Positions 37,063 to 44,900 of a DNA stretch of 64,000 nucleotides are shown here, piece by piece. The stretch lies in the NCBI RefSeq assembly GCF_003589925.1, contig NZ_CP032382.1, positions 4,154,001 through 4,218,000 of the forward strand, read 5' to 3'. Numbering within the stretch: position 1 is the stretch's first letter; the number at the start of each line of letters is the position of its first letter. The notes below the pieces were generated by a model. That model was not told where the DNA came from. It was given only the letters and a program-made list of their open reading frames with translations, and did no database searches. The DNA comes from Chryseolinea soli (lineage in GTDB: Bacteria > Bacteroidota > Bacteroidia > Cytophagales > Cyclobacteriaceae). The translations under genes and the position numbers were made by a program.

Positions 37063-37767
37063 ATGAACCGAATTTGCACAACGGCACTCTGCCTGTTCTT
37101 CGCCACCTCTTCATTGGTCGCACAAGAAATTCCCAAGGGATATAAGGAAGTTTATAAGCAGGATTTCAATTCTGAAAAGGCGCTAAAAGATTTTCGTTTT
37201 ACACAACCCGTCAAGTGGTTGTTGAGCAAAGAAGACAAGGGCATGGCGTTGGAGTTTACCGGCATCAGCGATGGATACACACCGCCTTTTCGATCGCCGC
37301 ACACCATTGGCCTGCTTTCGACGCTGCAAGTGGGCAGCTTTGTGCTGGAAGTGGACATGTTGCAAACGGGACGTGAATACGGCCACCGCGACATGTGCAT
37401 CATCTTCGGGTTCAACGACCCATCGCATTTCTACTACACCCACATTGCCACGGCCATGGACCCGAATGCACACCAGATCATGCTGGTGAACAATGCGCCG
37501 CGCACCAACATCAGCACGTTCACGACGCAAGGCGTTGCTTGGGGACAAAATGTTTGGCATAAAGTGCGCGTGGAGCGCAGCATCGAGGAAGGTACGATCA
37601 AAGTGTTTTTCGACGGCACTTTAGTGGAGGAGGCGAAGGACACGACTTTCGGTAAAGGTTATGTTGGGTTTGGGTCGTTTGATGATAGTGGGAAGATTGA
37701 TAATATCCGGATTTGGGCGAAGGAAGTGGACAAGAAAGGAACGACAGTGTTTGAGGAGAAGAAGTAA
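37063..37767 (+). CDS. Exported jelly-roll (LamG/DUF1080-like) protein
   Basis: 234 residues with a signal peptide ending near SSLVAQ (NRICTTALCLFFATSSLVAQ). The mature part begins GYKEVYKQDFNSEKAL and shows the strand pattern of a concanavalin-like lectin/glucanase fold, with a final GYVGFGSFDDSGKIDNIRIW motif as in DUF1080 and LamG proteins. It would be periplasmic. The gene is 7 bases after the KdgF-like gene, so in the same operon. No catalytic residues are recognised; carbohydrate binding or hydrolysis is inferred only from the fold and the operon. Confidence 0.75.
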   Translation: MNRICTTALCLFFATSSLVAQEIPKGYKEVYKQDFNSEKALKDFRFTQPVKWLLSKEDKGMALEFTGISDGYTPPFRSPHTIGLLSTLQVGSFVLEVDMLQTGREYGHRDMCIIFGFNDPSHFYYTHIATAMDPNAHQIMLVNNAPRTNISTFTTQGVAWGQNVWHKVRVERSIEEGTIKVFFDGTLVEEAKDTTFGKGYVGFGSFDDSGKIDNIRIWAKEVDKKGTTVFEEKK

Positions 37768-37888
37768 GAATGGATCAGCGAGCGTTTGGCGAAGAACTCC
37801 GACGGCGCCGGTGGTTTTGCAGGATTGGCAACGAGGGCCCGGTAAAACAAGTAGACAAGCAAAACAGGATCACGACCAAATAAAGGAA

Positions 37889-38140
37889 ATGAAACAAAGA
37901 AACCTATCAGAATTAACAGACCAGGAATTGTTACAAGAGGCAAAAAAAATAAAATCAATTTCCATAACGAATGCTGTATTCATTGGATTTCTTATAGGAA
38001 TTGTATTTTACAGCATTATGAAAAACAGTTTGGGATTTTTTACACTAATCCCTTTATTTTTTGCCTATAGATTGATCAATAAGTCGAAATACGATAATCA
38101 GGAATTGGAAAATCTTTTAAAAGAGCGAAACTTAAAATAA
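37889..38140 (+). CDS. Small two-helix membrane protein
   Basis: 83 residues from the ATG at 37889, which follows an aggaa sequence. The ORF starts further upstream in the frame, but that part runs through other genes. The sequence begins MKQRNLSELTDQELLQEAKK, then two hydrophobic segments (AVFIGFLIGIVFYSI and LGFFTLIPLFFAYRLI), and ends with a charged tail (ENLLKERNLK). I recall similar small proteins across Bacteroidota, but no function is known. It is 120 bases after the jelly-roll gene; a separate unit is likely. Its DNA is more A+T-rich than that of its neighbours. Confidence 0.7.
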   Translation: MKQRNLSELTDQELLQEAKKIKSISITNAVFIGFLIGIVFYSIMKNSLGFFTLIPLFFAYRLINKSKYDNQELENLLKERNLK

Positions 38141-38242
38141 AGATCGCCGGCTTGCTCCAGGTTAGCCGCAGCTATTAGCCCTCTTTTTGAATTAGAATTG
38201 GAAATAGATGAACGGCTGCACCGGAATCATACGGTATAAAAA

Positions 38243-38282
38243 TTCTCCGCAGCAAGTACGTGCCGTGCCTGCTGCGGAAGAA
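38243..38282 (-). terminator. Terminator after the FN3-domain gene
   Basis: On the minus strand ttcttccgcagca pairs with tgctgcggagaa (12 pairs with one bulge) and is followed by tttttatacc. It is immediately past the stop codon at 38287. Confidence 0.8.
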
Positions 38283-38286
38283 TGGA

Positions 38287-38913
38287 TTAAGACACAAACC
38301 GCGTCACCGTATCCGAATAGGCAATCGTTGGATCGGCGCCAATGGCCGTCACGCGGAAGGCATATGCCTTGCCCGATTCAAGTCCATCGATCATTTTGGT
38401 TCGCGAGGTGCTCGAGATCGTTTTCCATTGGCCTTCGTCCGTTACCGGGCTGGGCGCATATTGAAAAAGATAACCCGTGGCCCCGGCAACTTTCGAGACA
38501 CTCACCTTTACCGTGCCGGGTTTGTTGGTGACGATTACTTGTAAATCGGTCGGCTTTTCCAGGCGGCCCGTGGGCGCCGAGCTTTTGCGCACCTCGAAGC
38601 CGGTGCTCAACAATATCGTGCGATCGTTATTGCTTTTTGATTCCACGAAATTTCCCAGAATGCGATAGGCTTGTTCGAGTGCAGCGCGCATGTCGTTCTT
38701 ACGCGACGTGCTTTCTTTTACGGGCGTGGCGCGCTGCGCAACCAACGCTGCCTGAAAAGCAGTGAGCGCCGCTTGTAAAGCATCGAGTTCGACAATGGGT
38801 GCGGGAAAGCTTGCGTTGTTGGTCATGTTCTTGATGATCGTTTGAACCTTCACTTCCAGTGCTTCATCAGAAAGTTTAGACAGGTACAGCGCTACGCGAA
38901 TGACTTTGTTCAT
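38287..38913 (-). CDS. Fibronectin type III domain protein
   Basis: 208 residues. The first 110 residues are mostly helical (LDALQAALTAFQAALVAQ, then AALEQAYRILGNFVES). A single fibronectin type III domain fills the C-terminal half (KPTDLQVIVTNKPGTVKVS, GATGYLFQYAP and the closing GLESGKAYAFRVTAIG). No signal peptide is obvious. Similar helical-plus-FN3 proteins occur in Bacteroidota; the function is not known. It is transcribed alone and ends at a good terminator. Confidence 0.82.
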   Translation of the reverse strand: MNKVIRVALYLSKLSDEALEVKVQTIIKNMTNNASFPAPIVELDALQAALTAFQAALVAQRATPVKESTSRKNDMRAALEQAYRILGNFVESKSNNDRTILLSTGFEVRKSSAPTGRLEKPTDLQVIVTNKPGTVKVSVSKVAGATGYLFQYAPSPVTDEGQWKTISSTSRTKMIDGLESGKAYAFRVTAIGADPTIAYSDTVTRFVS

Positions 38914-39313
38914 AGAAATTGTTTTTTACGTTTGCCGAACCCCTTCTCAATCGCCGTACCAAGCCCTGCCAGGTCGTGCCAACTGACGTTTTTTAAGAGA
39001 ACAAATAGAAAGGATACATTGTAAGGTCGCGCGCCTCATGCAACGCCGTTTGCGCGGGCGTAGCAACGGCAATTTGCAAGCCGCTGTGTGCATGGGTCAA
39101 CGCAAAAAGTATAACTATAGGGTGTCCCTGTATCCGCCATGCATTCATCGATTTGCCACGACAATGTGTTACGCAGGATGAACGCAGCAAGAAGCTGGTG
39201 GATCAAAAGCACAATGATTCTTTCCGCTAGTGTAATGCAAAAGATGATGAACGCAACGACGTTCGCGTTTTTCTTCATAAAGATTGAAGTAAAATCGATG
39301 AAGATTGCGGTGA

Positions 39314-39524
39314 GACGGATCGAAATTGCCTCGGAATCGATCGGGAAAGATGAAAACACAATGAGGGTCGGGGCAAGATCGATCGCGATGGTCTCGGAAT
39401 CGATCAGGGAAATGAAAAACTCAATGAAGGCTGATGCAGGATCGATCGTGATGGCCTTGGAATGGATCAGGAAAATGGAAAATCCAATGAAGGCCCGGGG
39501 CAAGATTGATAAACGTTGCATCTA
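39314..39524. repeat. 63-bp-period tandem repeat, about 3.3 copies
   Basis: Copies start at 39314, 39377, 39440 and 39503/4 (partial). Each contains gatcgatc-like start, (c)tcggaatcgatc in the middle and a caatgaagg-like end. A further degenerate copy runs from 39525 to about 39590. Because 63 is a multiple of three, both strands read as repeated peptides; the plus frame gives 21-residue units such as SIAMVSESIREMKNSMKADA. Confidence 0.8.
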
Positions 39525-39848
39525 GATCGATCAAACTTGCGGTTGAGATTGACGAAGAAAATGAAAACTAAGTGAAGTAGGCGCAGGAAAGAATACACCG
39601 CCTTGAACGCTGATGAATGAACTGGCTTTCTTCACGAAGAGAAGTTGCACGAACGGAAAGAAAATTATATATGCTATAAGTAAGAATTCGAAAAAGGCGA
39701 GCGCTGAGCCATCGCGAAAATGCAATTGTATTTCAGTGAATGTATGATTTCGGTTGAGTTGTTAAAGACGGTCCTGTGAAATGACATCAAAAAAATTATT
39801 CGAAGCCATCTTCAAACTTTAATGACCATTCTCCGTTCGGCCGGTTTT

Positions 39849-39893
39849 GCCAACGATATTTCGTTGGCTCGTTGGCAAACGACGAAATATCGT
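39849..39893. repeat. Nested palindrome upstream of the DNA ligase gene
   Basis: gccaacga-tatt-tcgttggc is a perfect 8-bp hairpin (39849-39868). The longer pairing acgatatttcgt (39853-39864) with acgaaatatcgt (39882-39893) is an alternative perfect 12-bp stem. It is followed on the plus strand by a run of nine T around 39910. It may be a terminator or a switchable structure. Confidence 0.6.
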
Positions 39894-39970
39894 CGGTAAA
39901 CTGGCATGTTTTTTTTTAAACTGAAGTCAAATTGCAGTACCTTTAAAAATGTACATCCACACGGAGCCCC

Positions 39971-40897
39971 ATGAAATACGTGAAAATCGAGGGAGGCGTT
40001 AAGTTCTCGAAGTTCATCTCGCCCATGAGTGCCACCCTGAGCGACCAACCTGCTTTTGACGACCCCAACTGGCTTTTCGAAATAAAATGGGACGGCTACC
40101 GGGCCATCGCCGAACTGGATGGAGCCAACACGCGGTTCTATTCGCGCAACGGCCTGTCGTACAACAAGGCTTACCCGAAAGTATACAACGAGCTGATCAA
40201 GATCGACCTGCCCGGAACAATACTCGATGGCGAGGTGGTGGTTTTTCGCGACGGACTGCCGTCGTTCCAGGCCATTCAAAACTACAAGAGCACGCAGAAC
40301 GTGCCGATACAATTCGTGGTGTTCGACTGCCTGCAACTGCAAGGCAAAGACCTGACGAAGCTAAAGCTTGCCGACCGCAAAGAACTGTTGAAGGCGGCCC
40401 TGCCCAATGGCAACGTGGTGAAGTATTGCGACCACGTGGTGGGCGATGGCAAGGCCTTGTTCGAACAAGCCCGCAAGATCCAGCTCGAAGGCATCATCGC
40501 CAAAAGAGCCGACAGCAAATACTACCTCGACAAACGCTCGAAAGAGTGGCTGAAAATAAAAAACATCAACGTCGACGACTTCATTGTCATCGGCTGGACT
40601 GACCCCAAGGCAAGCCGGCAGCATTTCGGTGCGTTGATACTGGCGCAGGAGCGAGACGGCAAATTGATATTTGCTGGCGAAGTGGGTACGGGATTTACGG
40701 CTGTGCAATTGAAAAGCCTTTTCAATAAAATACAGCTACTCGAAGTTGACGAATGCCCGTTGGACGAGCCAGTAAAAAAAGACAACGGCTTTCATTGGAC
40801 GAAGCCGAAGTTTTCGGTGCAGGTTCAATATGCCGAGATCACGGACGATGGGCATATCAGGCATCCGTCGTTTTTGGGGTTGCGGGGGGACAAATAA
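39971..40897 (+). CDS. Stand-alone ATP-dependent DNA ligase (LigD ligase-domain type)
   Basis: 308 residues. The nucleotidyltransferase domain has the catalytic lysine motif EIKWDGYR (KxDGxR, motif I), LDGEVVVF (motif III), LEGIIAKRADSKY (motif IV) and KEWLKIKN (motif V). An OB-fold domain follows (from about residue 205) ending in RHPSFLGLR. This is the ligase domain of LigD without polymerase or nuclease parts. It would seal nicks or double-strand breaks. No Ku gene is in the window, so a role in non-homologous end joining is unproven. Confidence 0.93.
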   Translation: MKYVKIEGGVKFSKFISPMSATLSDQPAFDDPNWLFEIKWDGYRAIAELDGANTRFYSRNGLSYNKAYPKVYNELIKIDLPGTILDGEVVVFRDGLPSFQAIQNYKSTQNVPIQFVVFDCLQLQGKDLTKLKLADRKELLKAALPNGNVVKYCDHVVGDGKALFEQARKIQLEGIIAKRADSKYYLDKRSKEWLKIKNINVDDFIVIGWTDPKASRQHFGALILAQERDGKLIFAGEVGTGFTAVQLKSLFNKIQLLEVDECPLDEPVKKDNGFHWTKPKFSVQVQYAEITDDGHIRHPSFLGLRGDK

Positions 40898-40912
40898 GGA
40901 CTGTGCACCGTG

Positions 40913-41212
40913 CTATGCTGGTCCATCTGCGTTTCCGCTCAATTGTTTTTCTGTAAGCAGTTTCAAGATGTTGTCAAGGCAAAAGAAGTGGGCCGTCATT
41001 TCATCGAAATTGATTGGTAAGTTGCCGTGTTCGTGGCGCACATAGGTGTGATAGAGTTCGAGCAACGTATTGCGCACATCGAAAGGGTGCAGGTTCGTAA
41101 ACATATCGTGTAGCAGTTTTACCGCCTCTTCGGTGAGGGGTGTGGAGGCAGGCAGTAGGAAGGTTTGCGGCATGCTATGCATGTCCGTGCCGATGGTGCT
41201 TGTGGATTTCAT
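40913..41212 (-). CDS. Hypothetical helical protein, 99 aa
   Basis: From the ATG at 41212 (an upstream start at 41263 is possible) the protein reads MKSTSTIGTDMHSMPQTFLLP, then a helical body with LTEEAVKLLHDMFTNLHPFD and a C-terminal HFFCLDNILKLLTEKQL. No known family is recognised. It is convergent with the ligase gene, whose stop is 15 bases away, and divergent from the XRE regulator gene, with 168 bases between. Codon use and hydrophobic periodicity look like a genuine protein, but it could be an orphan accessory gene. Confidence 0.55.
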   Translation of the reverse strand: MKSTSTIGTDMHSMPQTFLLPASTPLTEEAVKLLHDMFTNLHPFDVRNTLLELYHTYVRHEHGNLPINFDEMTAHFFCLDNILKLLTEKQLSGNADGPA

Positions 41213-41345
41213 GGTGATGTTGTTTTGTACGTTGAACCTCGGCCCAGGCACTGAAAGCTGCAATCCCTTTTTTATGCCGCTACAGCCTTATCCGTAGGGT
41301 ACTATACGGGGCTATACGCGGTTGCAGACATTGCGCGAACGCCCC

Positions 41346-41375
41346 TTTGCCAAATTCCAAAATGATCTATCTTTG
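41346..41375 (+). promoter_or_regulatory. Bacteroidota promoter (TTTG-N18-TATCTTTG) for the XRE gene
   Basis: TTTG at 41346-41349 and TATCTTTG at 41368-41375 are 18 bases apart. The start codon lies 5 bases after the -7 box, so the transcript would begin at or next to the ATG (leaderless or nearly so). Confidence 0.7.
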
Positions 41376-41380
41376 TAAAC

Positions 41381-41803
41381 ATGACAACCGAAGAAACTCC
41401 CAAAGCTCACCTCGGCCGAAATGTTCGGCACTTTCGCCAAAAGAGCGAACTCAAGCAAGATGAACTCGCTGATTTGATGGGCGATCCGTGGACGCAGAAG
41501 AAGATTTCACAACTGGAGGCCAAGGCGACTATTGATCCGGATATCTTGGAGGAAGTGGCCAGGGCATTAAAGGTTTCGGTGGAGGAGATTAAGGAGTATA
41601 GCGAGGAACGGGTGATCAACACTACTCAATATAACTACGATTCAAGCACGGGTATTGTCGGCCCAAATAATCACTGTACGTTTAATCCGTTGGATAAACT
41701 AATCGAATCTCACGAGAATGAGCGGAAATTGTATGAGGCGTTGTTGAAAGAGAAAGATGAGAAGATTGCGTTGTTAAGTAGAATTTTTGGAAAGGAGGGG
41801 TAG
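41381..41803 (+). CDS. XRE-family HTH regulator with coiled-coil tail
   Basis: 140 residues. The helix-turn-helix is about residues 12-66 (LGRNVRHFRQKSELKQDELA, then TQKKISQLEAKATIDPDILE, and VARALKVSVEEI). The rest is a linker (NTTQYNYDSSTGIVGPNNHC) and a coiled coil (ESHENERKLYEALLKEKDEK) that would dimerise it. It starts at an ATG directly after a strong promoter. The next gene, 173 bases downstream on the same strand, encodes the large P-loop protein, so this is a likely controller of it. Xre regulators commonly sit beside defence or toxin genes. Confidence 0.88.
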   Translation: MTTEETPKAHLGRNVRHFRQKSELKQDELADLMGDPWTQKKISQLEAKATIDPDILEEVARALKVSVEEIKEYSEERVINTTQYNYDSSTGIVGPNNHCTFNPLDKLIESHENERKLYEALLKEKDEKIALLSRIFGKEG

Positions 41804-41976
41804 GGCGTTTTTCCTCGCTGAACCTGGTAAAAGTATTCAAGATATAGCCGTATTCTAGGAATGGATGCCTCGGTATCTGCTTTCTTTAGATTCTAATTGG
41901 GTCGAAACGCTACAGAATCTGTATTTCCAGGTTGGGAAGAGGCTTTCTTATTGGTTAATATAATCAAGTTTCTACT

Positions 41977-44900
41977 ATGGACTACAAGGATAAGAATGTT
42001 ATTAGAAAAAGATACAATGACGCGGCTTATGAAATAGCGAAGACCGAGATGGCAATTCAAAAAGGGCAGCCAGACGAAGCTGTAAGGCATTCAAGAAACG
42101 CAGGGGAGGCCATCTCACAAACTCTTGAGTATGCCATGAAGCACCATTTGTCGGCCAGCCTTAAGGCTGTTGAGCAAAAATATTTTAATGTAAGCCGCGT
42201 AGATATTCATGAATTGATCGGACGGTACATTGACAAGGAGGGTAATGACAATGGCCAATTGTACAAAACTGTGAACGACCTAGTTGATCCCACGGTTGAT
42301 TTTGTTTTTCTAAGAGACAATAAAAAGGTTTTGACAAATGAGGCCAAGCATAAGGGAAGTAGACCTGATTTCGAAATACAGAAAAAGTACTTCTTAGAGC
42401 TTGGAAAGTTTGTAACGCAATATGTAGATGAGAATCTAGCTTTGAAAAGTGTCTCAGACTATCAGATGGTTGACTTTCAGAATTGGGATACATTTTACCT
42501 TTCATGCGACAAATTTACAAAAGAGGAACGAAATTATATTTTAATAACTGGCAGGGCTTCTGAGGCGGAAAGTAACGCGCTCAAGGAATTGGGTATTCCG
42601 CCATGGGACCTGGTTATAGATTTTGACTATCAATCTTTGGAGAACGGCTTGTATTCGAAGGCGTTTAGCGATAGAGACATTGAGCCAAGAAAAATTAAGG
42701 TCTCCGATCCCATTGAGGGTAGGATGTTTTCAAAATTTAGTCAATCTCACTATCATTATTTTATAAATAACTTTAAAGGTTCCGGTCAGCCAGAAGTTAA
42801 GGAGTATAGGGCTTGGTTCCGACTCTACGAAAAGCCTATTGATTCCTTCCTGATGAACTTTGCTAGTCAATTGCCAGCTCAAAAGACTATAGTTGTTGTT
42901 ATGTATAATTCAAGGCAGCATGTTGCCTTGTTGATAGACAAAATATATAAATACTTTGGAGACAACGTGGTTTTTGTCTTTGTAGGATCGAACCTTTCCG
43001 ACCTTGGGCAAACAATTGAAGATGCGAATGGAGTAAAAGTGGAAATATCTATTTCTGATATTGCTGAAGGAATTGTCAATTTTAGTTCAAATTTCGGCAT
43101 AACAAATCCACATCTAAATCAATATTTGATACCATTTCTTGAAAACTCTGAATCGAAAGACGTGACGGGCCAGCTCACGGCTGAACAATTTTTTCAGTTA
43201 GAAGATGATTTTGAAGTTCTGCATAAAGCCCTGCCACAAGCAAGTGACACGGATGAGGATAAAAGAGAGTTCTTATGTGGTAAGAACAAAATTAGCTGGT
43301 TTGGGATAAAGTATCGTTTTGATGTAGAGAGACAAAATTTTGTCAAAAAATATGTGAAGCCAATCGAGCGATTGATTGAGAATGGGCGGGGGAAGGTGAA
43401 TTTGATTCACGAAGCGGGATATGGAGGCAGTACAATTGCCAGACGAATTGCATGGGAGATTCATGATAGCTATCCGACTCTCATTCTGAAAAAATACAGG
43501 GATAAAGAGACTCTTAGTAAAATAGTTCAGCTTCACCAATTGACTCGAAAGACCTTGTTTATAGTAATGGAGGTTCCGCAAGCTATCTCGTCGGACGAGG
43601 TTGAGTCATTGTATAAGTTATTACCTTCTTCAAGACCAGTTGTATTTTTGGTCGTAAAAAGAGGGAGGCCTATTCCGCCATCGAGGGATTTGTACGTTAA
43701 CGATTGGGGTAATGATGCTGCTGATTTAGTGAGAGCCTATAAGCCTTACCTCTCGGAATACAACAATCCCAAGACTGAAGAGGACAAGGCAAAGGAATTG
43801 GATGAAATAATTAACTCGACAGACAACTATAAAAAAACTCCGTTTTATATTGGCTTGGTGACATTTGAGGAGAAATTTATAGCCATAAAAGACTTTATAA
43901 AAAAATTTGTTGAGGAGGTTCGTGGCAAGGAAGAACAAAAAAGAGTGCTGCTCTATTTGTCGATTTGCGACAGTTACTTAGGTCAAGGCTTGCCGGCATC
44001 CTTTTTTAGAACTGTTTTTAAGGAGGGAGGAAAAAATTCCATAATAAATCTCGAAAAATATTTTTCAGAAGATTCATCTATCGTCAGCTCTCTTATTATT
44101 TCCTTTACCGAGGGAAATCAGAAAGTCTGGAAGATTCGGCACCCATTTCTTTCCAAGGAGTTAAAAGAGCAGCTTTTGAGAGGCGAGTCTGTAAATCCTG
44201 AAATTTGGAAGCAAAATTTAGCGGACTATTGCATCAAATTAATTGAGGATAGTGTCTCTGAGTCATTGACGGCAGACTATACAGAGGAACTTTTTCAGAA
44301 GTTGTTTATTGGGTCACGGAGAGACCGCGCGGGAGAAGCATTTACAGACATCATCAGAGATATTACTGCCACCGAGGATAAAGAACGCTTATTCAAAACA
44401 TTAAAGGAGACTTTTCCAGACAATCCGCACTATTGCTCACATCTAGCGCGGTTTTATGCTTATTACGATAAAAATAGAGAGCTGGCGTTAAAATATGCTG
44501 ATGAGGCAATCAGACTATCCGAAGCGATGGACATTCAAGACTCTTTGTTACACCATATAAAGGGGATGTGTATAAGGTCAACAATCTTCGATCTTATGGA
44601 CAAAAACACAAAGAGTAAGTCTCGCGAGGGGACTTATAACCCCGATGAGTATGAAGAGATACTGGATAAACTAATTCCCAGTGCGGCAAAAGAATTTGAG
44701 ACATCAAGACAGATTGCAAGAAAACAGAACAAGGCGGATGAGCATGGTTATGTGGCTCATATTCAAATGTTAATACGCGCAATAGATTTTGGCGCGCAGA
44801 TAGCGGACAAATCAAAGGGCGATTTTCTGGCGGAAATTAAGGAGCCATTTATCGATTGGCTTGATCTTGCCGAGTCTTTGCTGGAAGAGATAAGGCGTAT

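Larger units (their letters stand above)
38914..39970. other. Long gene-poor stretch with repeats
   Basis: About 1 kb without a convincing gene. It contains the 63-bp tandem repeat (39314-39566 including degenerate copies), a nested palindrome (39849-39893), and otherwise A+T-richer unstructured DNA. Open frames at 39139-39525 (plus) and 39036-39521 (minus) are likely by-products of the repeat, whose period is a multiple of three. I see no RNA gene. Confidence 0.6.

Noticed and set aside
39036..39521. Minus-strand 161-aa hydrophobic ORF
   Set aside because: It is created by the 63-bp repeat, whose period is a multiple of three; there is no start signal, and composition is like the antisense of the plus frame.
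39139..39525. Plus-strand 128-aa ORF with 21-residue repeats
   Set aside because: Could be real, but no promoter or homologue is seen and the open frame follows from the repeat period; kept as a finding only.
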